NCBI GenBank assembly: GCA_964392775.1
Contig: CAYMRD010000001.1
Location: 158,420-222,419, forward strand
Direction: 5' to 3'
DNA: 64,000 nt
From: UKL13-3 sp964392775
Lineage (GTDB): Bacteria > Bacteroidota > Bacteroidia > UKL13-3
The notes beneath the pieces are model-generated. The model saw nothing but the letters and a program-made list of their open reading frames with translations, did no database searches and was not told where the DNA came from. The position numbers and the translations under genes were made by a program. The first letter of the stretch is position 1. Each line of letters starts with the position of its first letter. Of this stretch, positions 25,915 through 34,492 are shown in pieces.

Positions 25915-26892
25915 ATGAAGCATAAAAATGTATTGGTGCTGGGCGGTTGCGGATATATTGGTTCCGTATTGTGTCCGTATCTGGCGGAGGCCGGATATGA
26001 TATCACGGTTGTTGATTTGTGCTGGTTTGGAAACAATCTGCCGGATGATATTCCCGTGATTCAAAAAGATATTTTTGATATGAAGCAGCAGGAGCTGGAA
26101 GGGTATGACGCAATCATTTTTTTAGCAGGGTTATCCAATGATCCGATGGCTGAATTTTCGCCTAAGGATAATTTTATTTACAACACCGCATTGCCGGCAT
26201 ATATTGGTTTTATTGCAAAGGAGGCCGGTGTTAAACAATTGATTTTTGCAAGCTCCTGTTCGGTATATGGCTACACGCACAACAGCACTTTTACCGAAAA
26301 CGACCCTGCCGTATGCAATTATCCTTATGGCGTTTCAAAGCTTCAGGGAGAGCAGGCGTTGCTGAGCATTGCCGATGAGAACTTTTCTGTATTGTGCTTC
26401 AGGCAGGGAACAGTAAGTGGATACAGCGAACGTATGCGTTTGGATCTGGCCATCAATACGATGTTTAAAAACGCATTGCTCAAAAATGAGATTACCTTAT
26501 CAAACAGCAAAATATGGCGCCCGATACTGGGTTTGCAGGATTTATGCCGGGCATATCATCTGGGACTGGAGGCAGGGCTTTCACGCGGAAACGTATTCAA
26601 TATCTGTTCGTTTAATGCAACTATCGGACAACTGGCTCAGTCGGTTGCTGCGTATGTGCAGGAGCATTTCGGTGTCGGGGTTTCCATCAGCAATAACAAT
26701 ACACAGGATTACAGAAACTATAAAGTTAGTGCCGCTAAAGCACAACTCGTATTAAACTTTCATCCCCAACAACATGATTTGGATATTCTCACTGACTTAC
26801 ATGCTCATCTCCATTCTTTCAGCAATTTCGATGATGAGCGATTTTACAATATCGACATCTTTAAAAAAATAATGACAGCTAAACTTTTATGA
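25915..26892 (+). CDS. NAD-dependent epimerase/dehydratase (extended SDR)
   Basis: 325 residues. Rossmann glycine motif 'VLGGCGYIGSVL' at residues 7-18, 'ASSCSVYG' and the catalytic Tyr-x-x-x-Lys in 'YPYGVSK' are intact. It probably converts a nucleotide sugar (epimerase, dehydratase or reductase) for the same surface glycan as its neighbours. It overlaps rfbD by 4 bp, indicating translational coupling. rfbA and rfbB are not in this window, so the exact sugar is not known. Confidence 0.85.
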   Translation: MKHKNVLVLGGCGYIGSVLCPYLAEAGYDITVVDLCWFGNNLPDDIPVIQKDIFDMKQQELEGYDAIIFLAGLSNDPMAEFSPKDNFIYNTALPAYIGFIAKEAGVKQLIFASSCSVYGYTHNSTFTENDPAVCNYPYGVSKLQGEQALLSIADENFSVLCFRQGTVSGYSERMRLDLAINTMFKNALLKNEITLSNSKIWRPILGLQDLCRAYHLGLEAGLSRGNVFNICSFNATIGQLAQSVAAYVQEHFGVGVSISNNNTQDYRNYKVSAAKAQLVLNFHPQQHDLDILTDLHAHLHSFSNFDDERFYNIDIFKKIMTAKLL

Positions 26893-27803
26893 CAAAAGTA
26901 TTGATAACAGGCGCTAACGGGCAGCTTGGAGCAGATATTCTTGCCGTGCTTCAGCATGAAAAGGTGGATGTTGTGGGGCTTACGCATCAGGATGCTGATA
27001 TTGGAAATATAGACGCGGTTAAACAACTGTTTGTCCTGCATCAACCTGATGTGGTCATTAATACTGCGGCTTTTCACAATGTAAATGTATGTGAGCAGGA
27101 TCCTTCAACAGCAAAGCTCATTAATACAGATGCTCCCGCATTGATGGCGGCTTTATGTTCTAAGCACCAAAAGCGCTTTATCCATTTCAGCACAGATTAT
27201 GTATTTGATGGAAAGAAAGGCATTCCTTATACAGAGCATGATAAAACCGCTCCGCTGAATGTGTACGGTGAAACCAAAAGAGAAGGCGAATCGCGGGTAT
27301 TGATGTTTGACCCCGGCCATCTGGTGCTGCGTGTTTCTGCTTTATACGGACACCATCCATGCAGGGCTAAAAACGGGTTAAACTTTATAAAACTCATGCT
27401 TAAGCTTGCTGCCGAAAAAGGTGAGGTAACGGTTGTGGACGATGAGCTTGTATCGCCAACAGCAACCCGGAATATAGCAGAGATGATACCGCTCATCCTG
27501 AATGATACAACCCTCAAAGGTATTGTTCACCTTACTTCGGAGGGGCAGTGCAGCTGGTATGATTTTGCGGATGAAATTTTTTCATATACGCACACACATG
27601 TTAAGCTGAACAGGGCAGAGCCACCGGCAATGCCTCCCGCCATACGCAGGCCAAAATATTCGGTGCTCGAAAACGGAATATGGAATGCAGGAGGCTTCCC
27701 TGAAATGAATCACTGGAAAGAATCGTTGCATCAATATTTGGATGAGCTGAAAGCTATGCAGGAACCAACCTGGTTGCAGCAATGTTCAATATCCGCGAAA
27801 TAA
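26889..27803 (+). CDS. rfbD: dTDP-4-dehydrorhamnose reductase family protein
   Basis: 304 residues. N-terminal 'VLITGANGQLGADI' NAD(P)-binding motif, 'STDYVFDGKKGIPYTE' and 'NVYGETKREGE' with the Tyr-x-x-x-Lys pair are classical RmlD signatures. It catalyses the last step to dTDP-L-rhamnose or a similar deoxysugar. Start ATG overlaps the previous gene; norC starts 15 bp after its stop, so transcription may continue into nor. Confidence 0.88.
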   Translation: MTKVLITGANGQLGADILAVLQHEKVDVVGLTHQDADIGNIDAVKQLFVLHQPDVVINTAAFHNVNVCEQDPSTAKLINTDAPALMAALCSKHQKRFIHFSTDYVFDGKKGIPYTEHDKTAPLNVYGETKREGESRVLMFDPGHLVLRVSALYGHHPCRAKNGLNFIKLMLKLAAEKGEVTVVDDELVSPTATRNIAEMIPLILNDTTLKGIVHLTSEGQCSWYDFADEIFSYTHTHVKLNRAEPPAMPPAIRRPKYSVLENGIWNAGGFPEMNHWKESLHQYLDELKAMQEPTWLQQCSISAK

Positions 27804-27818
27804 GTAATAAGCATAAGT

Positions 27819-28226
27819 ATGAGCAGAAAACCGTTGATTGTTTTTTTAGCGCTGGTAAGTTGTTTTATGGTGTATTCATTCAGCATTTACCTCAGGCCGG
27901 CTTTGCCTGCGGGAGCTTCACAGGCAAAAGCAATGCAGGGCAGGCTGGTATGGCAAAAATATAATTGTCAGGCATGCCACCAGTTGTATGGATTGGGAGG
28001 ATACCTCGGGCCTGATTTAACCAATATGATGGCAACACCGTACAAAGACCCAACGTATCTTCACGCTATTTTGAAATCGGGCATCAAACAAATGCCGTCC
28101 TTTCATCTTGATGAAGAAGAGTTAGAGCAGCTTATAGCCTTTTTGCAATCAACCAATGCCAGTGGTACTGCAAGCCCTGCAAGCTTTACCATATTACCCA
28201 CAGGAATGATTACACAACATGAATAG
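27819..28226 (+). CDS. norC: Nitric oxide reductase cytochrome c subunit
   Basis: 135 residues. One N-terminal membrane anchor ('IVFLALVSCFMVYSFSIYL') is followed by a monohaem cytochrome c domain with 'CQACH' and a distal Met in 'IKQMPSFH'. It passes electrons to NorB at the outer face of the inner membrane. It overlaps norB by 8 bp and follows rfbD by 15 bp. Other nor accessory genes (norD, norQ) are not seen nearby. Confidence 0.85.
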   Translation: MSRKPLIVFLALVSCFMVYSFSIYLRPALPAGASQAKAMQGRLVWQKYNCQACHQLYGLGGYLGPDLTNMMATPYKDPTYLHAILKSGIKQMPSFHLDEEELEQLIAFLQSTNASGTASPASFTILPTGMITQHE

Positions 28227-29625
28227 GATGCAAAAAAATACAGGAAACCTTTTTATCATATCGGCTCTGGTGATGCTTGCCGTTGGCTTATTGCTCGGAG
28301 TAATTGCCGCACACAGCTATATCATGCCGCATATTCTCAGGGGGACGTTCGGGTTTTTAACACTTCGCCCCATGCATGTATCGGCTGTTCTGTTTTGGAT
28401 TTTACTGGGTGCAACGGGTTGTGTATACAATGGATTGTTTCAGGTGGGGGAAACAAAACCATCTGTATGGCTAGGCTCTGCCCAATGGATTTTGTGGGTA
28501 TTGGCAATCACTGGCGTATTTTATTCATACGTAACGGGAACGTTCGGAGGGCGCGAATACTGGGAGTTTAGTCCGGTATATGCATTGCCGGTTGCCGCTG
28601 CATGGATACTCTTTTTAATCAATTTTATACGGGTAGCCAAAACCGTAAAACAATGGCCGGTATACCTTTGGATGTGGATGACAGGTATTGTGTTTTTTCT
28701 GTTTACGTTTACGGAAAATTACCTGTGGGTATTTGATTATTTCCGGGAGTCGTTTATAAAAGACACAACCATTCAGTGGAAAGCCAATGGCTCGCTGGTG
28801 GGCGCGTGGAACCAGATTTTATATGGTACGGCCATCTTTATGATGGAGAAAATAAGTGGCAATAAAACGGTTGCGCACAGCAGGCTTTCTTTCGGGATGT
28901 ATTTTTTAGGATTGTTTAACCTTATGTTTAACTGGGGGCATCATGTATATACATTACCTACCGATGCTTACGTAAGGTATGTGGGCTATGCAGTGAGCAT
29001 GACGGAATGGGTGTTTTTTGCCCGCATTATTTACAACTGGAAACAACAGGTATCGGAAGCAAAGAAACATTTTCATTTTTATCCGTACCGTTTTATACTG
29101 GCTTCGGAGGTTTGGATATTTGTGAATATGGGACAAGCCATTCTGATGTCGGTTCCTTCGTTTAATTTATACACGCACGGCACACATGTTACGGTTGCAC
29201 ATGCTATGGGAACAACCATTGGTATCAATACCATGATATTGCTGGCTGCCTGCTTTATGTTTACTGCAGACGAATGTTCGCAGCGGTTTGAACGCAGCCT
29301 GTTGCTAAAGGCTTCTTTTTGGGTAACTCAGGGCAGCCTGTTTGTATTCTGGCTCTCGTTAAATATTGCCGGTATCAAAAAGGGGATGTGGCAAATGCAG
29401 CACGTTTCAGGTTCGTTCAGTGAGATGATGGGAGGATTGCAGGGCTGGTTTTATGTGTTTGTGTATGCGGGGATAGTGTTGATGCTGGCACTCGGCAGCA
29501 TTGCTGTTGTGCTGCTGCGCGTACATATCCGCTGTATGTTGAAACAACACCAGAAGATTTCCCGAAAGCAGGAGCCGCTTCAGTCCGGCATGTTCGTTAA
29601 GCAAGCAGAAATGACGAATATATAA
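28219..29625 (+). CDS. norB: Nitric oxide reductase large subunit, NorB-like, with altered active-site motif
   Basis: 468 residues, about 12 membrane helices, haem-copper oxidase superfamily. Seen: 'LRPMHVSAVLFW' (His53, low-spin haem ligand), 'GTFGGREYWEFSP' (the Glu-rich NorB motif at 110-119), 'NWGHHVYTLP' (His241-His242, Fe-B ligands) and 'HGTHVTVAHAMG' (haem ligands). The helix that in canonical NorB reads HLWVEGVWE, giving the third Fe-B His and conserved Glu residues, here reads 'NGSLVGAWNQ' (residues 190-199). By my manual alignment His becomes Asn and both Glu are lost. It likely reduces NO to N2O with electrons from NorC, but may be a variant subfamily. Confidence 0.82.
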   Translation: MNRMQKNTGNLFIISALVMLAVGLLLGVIAAHSYIMPHILRGTFGFLTLRPMHVSAVLFWILLGATGCVYNGLFQVGETKPSVWLGSAQWILWVLAITGVFYSYVTGTFGGREYWEFSPVYALPVAAAWILFLINFIRVAKTVKQWPVYLWMWMTGIVFFLFTFTENYLWVFDYFRESFIKDTTIQWKANGSLVGAWNQILYGTAIFMMEKISGNKTVAHSRLSFGMYFLGLFNLMFNWGHHVYTLPTDAYVRYVGYAVSMTEWVFFARIIYNWKQQVSEAKKHFHFYPYRFILASEVWIFVNMGQAILMSVPSFNLYTHGTHVTVAHAMGTTIGINTMILLAACFMFTADECSQRFERSLLLKASFWVTQGSLFVFWLSLNIAGIKKGMWQMQHVSGSFSEMMGGLQGWFYVFVYAGIVLMLALGSIAVVLLRVHIRCMLKQHQKISRKQEPLQSGMFVKQAEMTNI

Positions 29626-29632
29626 TTCAAAC

Positions 29633-29724
29633 ATCCGCTTTTAGGCAACTAAATCTGTTTTATAATAACAAGTGACATAACCGCAGCGTTCTTTGAACGC
29701 TGCGGTTAAAAATATTGTTGACTT
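29633..29724. repeat. Small inverted-repeat element, family B, copy 2, with terminator-like hairpin
   Basis: The reverse complement matches the interior of 20979-21106 (AGTCAACAATATT, AAAACAGATTTA, TTGCCTAAAAGCGGAT). It contains a 13-bp stem (29679-29691 with 29695-29707) followed by AAAA, which may terminate norB transcription. Confidence 0.65.
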
Positions 29725-29727
29725 CAA

Positions 29728-29907
29728 ATGGAATTCGAACTAAAACCTGATGGGGAAATGCACAGGATAGAAGGGGAGTATGCTACGGAGTTTTTGTTGC
29801 AGTATATAGCTGATACTTTACGGAAGGTTTTGCCTGAATCAATACGGTTGTTGAAATTACGCCTGTACGAAACATACTTTTCTTCTACTGATTGGAAACC
29901 TTTATAA
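29728..29907 (+). pseudogene. Truncated fragment, possibly of a 6-carboxytetrahydropterin synthase-like gene
   Basis: A 59-residue frame, 'MEFELKPDGEMHRIEGEY' to 'LLKLRLYETYFSSTDWKPL'. Its end resembles the C-terminal 'Y/WET' strand of QueD-like proteins, but the N-terminal zinc-binding half is absent. It overlaps the 3' end of nadB on the other strand by 6 bp. The family assignment is tentative. Confidence 0.35.
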
Positions 29908-31440
29908 AAGATGGTTGGATAATGTCCGGTGTATTGCACATGCTGCCGGATCAACAGAGCCGGTACTTTTTGCGTAATCAATATAATGACATCCCTTGCT
30001 TTCTTTTCTGGCGGAGGCCGCCTCTGCAATCAACGTAGCTGTAAGTATGCTGTTTTGCACCCGTTTGAGCCGGATGCCGGAAACTGCGGATTTCGTTGAG
30101 TACAATTGTTCCTGCAAGCATTTAAGATGATACAATCCTTCCTTCATGCTTTCTGGATGCCGCACAATACCGAAATGATTCCACATAATCTGTTGCAGGG
30201 CTGTTGTCATTTGGTTCGCTTTGTCTTCATGGTTAATGGAAGGATATTCGACAGACAGCCTGGTATGCAATATTTCAGGCTTCATCACATTCATGCAGGT
30301 GGCCATCTGTTCGGAAACGATGAACAGTTCCAGCAGCGAATTACTTGCCAGCCTGTTGGCTCCATGCAGCCCGGTGCAGGCAACTTCTCCAACGGCAAAT
30401 AAGTTTGGTACGGATGTTTGTCCGGTGAGGTCTGTTTCAATACCTCCGCACATATAATGCGCTGCCGGACTTACGGGAATATGCCGGGTGTGGTGCAGCC
30501 CGTTCTCATAACAAAGATGCTGAACAGCAGGAAATGATTCTTGCATCAGATATGGGTTGACATCTTTATAGTCAAGCCACAAATGAGGCTGATGTGTGGT
30601 GCGCATCTGCTCGTACATTGTCCTGCTCACAATATCCCGTGGGGCAAGGCTTCCAAGCTTGTGTACCGGTTGCATAATATCGTCTCCGGTTGCATTCCGG
30701 ATAACCGCGCCAGCTCCCCTGAACGCTTCTGTGATTAACACATTTTCGGCTGATGTGGTGGTGTAAAATTTAGTGGGATGAAACTGCATAAATTCCATGT
30801 TACGCATGGTTGCACCTGCTTTGTATGCCATCGCATATCCTTCGCCATTGGCATTGCCGGTATTGGTATGATGCAGGAACAGGTTGCCGCATCCACCGGT
30901 AGCCAGAACAACCGCATCTGCCGTGATAAGCTCAAGGGTATTTGTTCCTTTCGGGGAAATGTACACTCCCTTGCACCGGTTATCATGCATAAATAATTCA
31001 ACCGCATCATAGGGTGTAAGCAGGCGGATATTCGGTTTGCCTAACACCTTTTCATACAGTTGTGTAATCAGATGTTTACCCGTTTCGTCTGATAAGTGCC
31101 GGATACGTGCTTTGCTGTGTCCGCCTTCCAGTGATATGCTTTTGTCAAATACAACACCCAGCCTGCCCAGTCTGGTTATCAGTCCGGGTGCTTTGCCGAT
31201 AATGCCTTCAACGGCTGTTTTGTTGCATAATCCGTCTCCCGCAATCAGCGTGTCATTAATATGTTTTTGGATATCGGCCTCATCAAGAGGAATGGCGATA
31301 CCGCCTTTGGCTAAATAACTATTGGTACCTGCAATGGTTGCTGTTCCTACAATAAAGAGTTCGGTATCTTCATCCAGGTACAGCGCAAGGTTCATTGCGG
31401 CTAATCCGTTACCGATACAAATTATTCGCTTGCGATACAT
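29902..31440 (-). CDS. nadB: L-aspartate oxidase
   Basis: 512-residue flavoprotein that oxidises L-aspartate to iminoaspartate, the first step of de novo NAD synthesis. N-terminal FAD motif 'ICIGNGLAAMNLALYL', 'GTNSYLAKGGIA', 'LATGGCGNLFLHHTNTG' and the substrate-site 'HYMCGGIETDLTGQTSVPNLFAVGE' (broken here only by position) are all present, and the C-terminal helical domain is complete. It is transcribed after nadA with a 12-bp gap, so the two form an operon. nadC is not in the window. Confidence 0.95.
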   Translation of the reverse strand: MYRKRIICIGNGLAAMNLALYLDEDTELFIVGTATIAGTNSYLAKGGIAIPLDEADIQKHINDTLIAGDGLCNKTAVEGIIGKAPGLITRLGRLGVVFDKSISLEGGHSKARIRHLSDETGKHLITQLYEKVLGKPNIRLLTPYDAVELFMHDNRCKGVYISPKGTNTLELITADAVVLATGGCGNLFLHHTNTGNANGEGYAMAYKAGATMRNMEFMQFHPTKFYTTTSAENVLITEAFRGAGAVIRNATGDDIMQPVHKLGSLAPRDIVSRTMYEQMRTTHQPHLWLDYKDVNPYLMQESFPAVQHLCYENGLHHTRHIPVSPAAHYMCGGIETDLTGQTSVPNLFAVGEVACTGLHGANRLASNSLLELFIVSEQMATCMNVMKPEILHTRLSVEYPSINHEDKANQMTTALQQIMWNHFGIVRHPESMKEGLYHLKCLQEQLYSTKSAVSGIRLKRVQNSILTATLIAEAASARKESKGCHYIDYAKSTGSVDPAACAIHRTLSNHLL

Positions 31441-31452
31441 GGTGCTGTTGGG

Positions 31453-32418
31453 TTAATTGTATTGCAACATTTTTAAAACAGGGATGCGGGCTTTTTCAAT
31501 GGTTGCATCATCAAGTACAATGCTGTGGGATGCTTCTGCCGGTGTTCCGATGGCCTCAAGCGCATGCAATACTTTTTCGAGCGTGTTTTGTTTCATGTAA
31601 GGACACCTGATACAGGGTGTGACAAATTCCTTATCCGTATTCTGTTGTTTCAGAGCAACACCTAAATCACACTCCGATGCGAGGTAGAATTTTTTTGCAG
31701 CACTTTGCTTCACATACTGTAAAATATCTCCTGTGCTGCCTACAATTCCTTTGTTTGTTGCAAGCTGTTTGTTTACGGTTGATTCAGGTACTTCCCAATG
31801 CATCAGCACTTCAGCATCCTCACTTATTCCGGGTAAGCTGCTGTTAAACTGTTCATGTACCTCGCATGTCCCTTTCCATAAAATAAGTTTTTTACCGCAT
31901 GCTTTTTTAATAGCCGTTTGCAGGTTTTGTCCCATGTACAAATCGGGTACAAACAAAATGGTATCACTGTCGAGGGATTGAGCAATAGCCATTGCGTTGC
32001 GGGAAGTGCAACAAATATCCAAAGCCGTTTTTGTTTCTGCGTAGGTGTTGATGTACCCCATAACCGGAACTCCGGGATATTGCCTGCGCAGTTGATTAAT
32101 ATCTTCCGCAGTGATGCTTGCCGCCAGCGAACAACCGGCAGACGGGTCGGGCATGAAAACTTTTTTTGCAGGATTTATGATTAATGCCGTTTCAGCCATA
32201 AACCGCACTCCGCAGAAAAGAATGGCATCGGCTTCACTCTGTTGGGCTGCCAGACTCAGACCCAGTGAATCCCCGGTAATATCGGCAATGCCGCCATCTT
32301 TTTCCAATAGCTGGAGTTCGGGTGGCATATAATAATGAGAGAGAATGGAAACATTTTTTTGCTTTTTGAGCGCATTAATGTTTGAGATAAGATCTGATTC
32401 CAAAGTTTGGATATTCAT
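31453..32418 (-). CDS. nadA: Quinolinate synthase
   Basis: 321 residues. Condenses iminoaspartate with dihydroxyacetone phosphate to quinolinate, using a [4Fe-4S] cluster. It has the three-fold pseudo-symmetric NadA layout: 'LSHYYMPPELQ' near the start, 'CGVRFMAETA', 'DPSAGCSLA', 'WKGTCEVHEQF' and 'CIRCPYMKQNTLEKV' near the end. Conserved Cys residues for the cluster are present. It is the first gene of the nadA-nadB operon. Confidence 0.95.
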   Translation of the reverse strand: MNIQTLESDLISNINALKKQKNVSILSHYYMPPELQLLEKDGGIADITGDSLGLSLAAQQSEADAILFCGVRFMAETALIINPAKKVFMPDPSAGCSLAASITAEDINQLRRQYPGVPVMGYINTYAETKTALDICCTSRNAMAIAQSLDSDTILFVPDLYMGQNLQTAIKKACGKKLILWKGTCEVHEQFNSSLPGISEDAEVLMHWEVPESTVNKQLATNKGIVGSTGDILQYVKQSAAKKFYLASECDLGVALKQQNTDKEFVTPCIRCPYMKQNTLEKVLHALEAIGTPAEASHSIVLDDATIEKARIPVLKMLQYN

Positions 32419-32474
32419 GCTGCAAACAAACCGACTGCGTTGGCGTTAAACCCTGACGGATGTCAATTTTAGGT

Positions 32475-32488
32475 TTGATCATCATCAT
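32475..32488. promoter_or_regulatory. Weak Fnr-type box upstream of nadA
   Basis: TTGAT-CATC-ATCAT fits TTGAT-N4-ATCAA at nine of ten positions, about 60 bp upstream of the nadA start. The surrounding sequence is an ATC microrepeat, so it may be coincidence. Confidence 0.25.
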
Positions 32489-32594
32489 CAAGTGTGATAT
32501 GTCAATATGCTTGTTTATCACCTGATGATTAAAACTTCAAACTACTCCGTTTGCAGTTTTAGCAGTAATTTACGTGCAGGTATAGTCCGATTCG

Positions 32595-32667
32595 GTTGTG
32601 ATTTGCTTTATTTTTTTTTCAGCGGCATCAATGAATTTTGCTATGCTCTGTTTCAGATTTTTTAAAC
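32595..32667 (+). repeat. Long-form CRISPR-repeat-like element (E3)
   Basis: It starts with the first 15 nt of the array repeat (GTTGTGATTTGCTTT), carries an insert containing CGGCATCAATGAATT as in the element at 36325, then resumes with TTTCAGATTTTTTAAA. The 3' end is interrupted by the family A inverted-repeat element at 32668. Same strand as the array. Confidence 0.75.
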
Positions 32668-32804
32668 TGATCTGTCGGGAAGATGTCAACTTGCCCCTGA
32701 CAGGGACCAACCGCACACTTTCTAAAAGACTTGTGCGCGGAATTCCCTTTAGGACTGGGGTGCGGAGGATGGAAGAAGTTTAGTTGACAATATCCCGATA
32801 ATCA
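32668..32804. repeat. MITE-like inverted-repeat element, family A, copy 3 (reverse orientation)
   Basis: The right end TTGACAATATCCCGATAATC matches the family terminus with one change. The interior is the reverse complement of copy 1 ('GGAAGAAGTTTAGTTGAC', 'AAAGACTTGTGCGCGG'). The left terminus is degenerate. It abuts element E3. Confidence 0.75.
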
Positions 32805-32810
32805 GATTTT

Positions 32811-33593
32811 TCAAAACGATTTGTTGTACACACTACTGGTAAAATAGGGTAGTAAAATATCTTCAAAATTATAGAAACCTTTGCTTTTGGTCATCAAGTT
32901 TTCTGCTACAAATATTGCCCCATTTCCAAATGCTTCTCTTGAAATGCTTTCGTGAATTAACCTGACCGTTTGGTGGGGAAATCCAAAAACGACTTCGTGT
33001 TTACCTACAATTCCACCTACTCGCAGTGAATTTATACTTGCTTTGTCTAAATCTAATGCTTTAGCTATTTTAACTGCAGTTCCTGAAATTCCATCTTTGC
33101 CTTTAAAATGTTCTTCAATAATTTCAATGTCTACCCAGGGAGCAATTTTTTTAAGAAACTTTGCGGCAAAAAGCAAATAATTTACCCCTAGTGTTATGTT
33201 GGGAGACCAAAAAACGGTTGTTTTTTTTGAAAGGTCTTTTATTAAATCAATTTCCTTTTCGGAATAATGCGAAATAGCGGAAATTATTTTTATTTCTCGT
33301 TCACTGGCAATTTTTCCATAAGTATAAATACCTGTTGTAGAAGAAAAATCAATGATAATATCCACGGGATGCTTGTCCAAAAGCTCATCAATTGATGTTG
33401 TCGTTAAGGAATATATAAGGCCGGGATCATCTGATTCAACGCCTAAAAATTCAGGTACAGATCTCTGACTTAAAAGCGCGTTTTGCCGTAAAACCCATTT
33501 AAGGCTAAATCCTTTATTTTGTAATATTACACTTGCAACAGCTTTACCTGTTTGGCCAAATCCAATAAGTCCTACTTTTAATTGCATGTGCAA
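32811..33593 (-). CDS. Divergent dihydrodipicolinate reductase-like (DapB family) protein
   Basis: 260 residues. N-terminal Rossmann motif 'VGLIGFGQTGKAV'. The middle follows DapB ('DIIIDFSSTTGIYTYG', 'WSPNITLGVNYLLFAA', 'LRVGGIVGKHEVVFG'). The DapB active-site motif E-x-HHxxKxDxPSGTA is altered to 'EEHFKGKDGISGTA': the second His is Phe, the Pro is Ile, and one residue is missing. It is therefore probably a paralogue with another substrate rather than the lysine-pathway enzyme. It is a lone gene between an inverted-repeat element and an IS relic, in the cassette-like island. A second in-frame ATG (33587) is an equally good start. Confidence 0.75.
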   Translation of the reverse strand: MHMQLKVGLIGFGQTGKAVASVILQNKGFSLKWVLRQNALLSQRSVPEFLGVESDDPGLIYSLTTTSIDELLDKHPVDIIIDFSSTTGIYTYGKIASEREIKIISAISHYSEKEIDLIKDLSKKTTVFWSPNITLGVNYLLFAAKFLKKIAPWVDIEIIEEHFKGKDGISGTAVKIAKALDLDKASINSLRVGGIVGKHEVVFGFPHQTVRLIHESISREAFGNGAIFVAENLMTKSKGFYNFEDILLPYFTSSVYNKSF

Positions 33594-33755
33594 ATATAGT
33601 TAAAATTTATGGAGGTCTTTTTTATGAAGCTGTTCCGTAGGTTGCACCTAACTCATAAATAGGTATGATAAATTATTTCTATCCCCTAAAACGGGTGTAT
33701 AGATACGACAGTTATCTGCTTACCTTTTTTTCAAAGCCATCAAATTACCGGATTG

Positions 33756-33846
33756 TTTTTACTGACCACAAACGTGTTCAACCCGATATTGAAACTTGAC
33801 CTGTTTATATCCATAATCCAATAGCATTTTTTGCTTCGGAAACCAA
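33756..33846 (-). pseudogene. Possible transposase C-terminal relic
   Basis: On the minus strand one frame reads 'KQKMLLDYGYKQVKFQYR' then 'VEHVCG' and a stop, resembling the last catalytic-Glu region (YRVEHVFG) of IS5-type DDE transposases. Nothing else of the element remains. The rest of 33594-33899 shows no gene I can support. Confidence 0.3.
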
Positions 33847-33899
33847 CGAAAGAGTGGTTGTTGTACGAGCAGAAACTGGAAATAAAAGAGGATTATGTA

Positions 33900-34115
33900 A
33901 TGGCTGTTGATACAATATGCCAGAGCAAGGCTGCTAATGTAATAGCAAGTGTTTATACAAGTACAGATTATAAAATTGTAGAGTTGCTAAAATTGCTGCG
34001 GTTAAAAACAACCAGCATGATAGATGAGCCTAAAATAAAAAAGGGGCTTATTGATGCAGGGATGAAAGCCGGGTATGAAGGAATGTTGGATATAAAGAGA
34101 ATGGGTAATTGTTAA
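33900..34115 (+). CDS. Small hypothetical protein
   Basis: 71 residues from ATG 33900 ('MAVDTICQSKAANVIASVY'); an upstream TTG start at 33831 is possible. No recognised family. Its end, 'LIDAGMKAGYEGMLDIKR', resembles a broken frame on the minus strand near 39860-39960 ('GLKAGHEVMLDIKKW'), so the two may be relics of one family. The stop codon lies 1 bp before a repeat-like 3' end (34117). Confidence 0.4.
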   Translation: MAVDTICQSKAANVIASVYTSTDYKIVELLKLLRLKTTSMIDEPKIKKGLIDAGMKAGYEGMLDIKRMGNC

Positions 34116-34116
34116 G

Positions 34117-34135
34117 ACGATCTTTGATACACACT
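34117..34135 (+). repeat. 3' half of a CRISPR-repeat-like element (E4)
   Basis: ACGATCTTTGATACACACT is identical to the last 19 nt of the array repeat. No 5' half is attached, so it is a truncated or split copy. Confidence 0.8.
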
Positions 34136-34204
34136 TTTGCCTAAATTAAATATTCCATTCCGTGGAATGAGGCATATTTATTTCGTGACGATGGCTGTCA
34201 CTCG

Positions 34205-34492
34205 TTATAAAAAGTACACAATCAGATTTGCCTCCGCTTGATGTTTGGTATAGAATATTATGAAGTCACATTGATTCTGGTACGGGGTAAAGTACCAATA
34301 TCCCGGCATATTTGATTGAGATTGAAAGGTTGTTTTACGAACTACCAGATTGGCTTCGGATTGAAATTTAGTAACATACACTATGTATTTTGCCTGGGAT
34401 TGAAATTGCGTAACATATACGGATGAAGCGATGGCATTTTGCCATAACATCAACAACATAAATACAAACGTGTATGTAATTAATCGTTTCAT
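34205..34492 (-). CDS. DUF6150-like small exported protein
   Basis: 95 residues. A signal peptide ends near 'WQNAIAS'. The mature part is built of short repeats of the type 'VYVTxFQSxA' / 'VVRKTTFQSQSN' / 'FYTKHQAEANLIVY', characteristic of DUF6150 proteins. Probably periplasmic; function unknown. It overlaps the upstream 85-residue gene by 4 bp (ATGA). Confidence 0.7.
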   Translation of the reverse strand: MKRLITYTFVFMLLMLWQNAIASSVYVTQFQSQAKYIVYVTKFQSEANLVVRKTTFQSQSNMPGYWYFTPYQNQCDFIIFYTKHQAEANLIVYFL

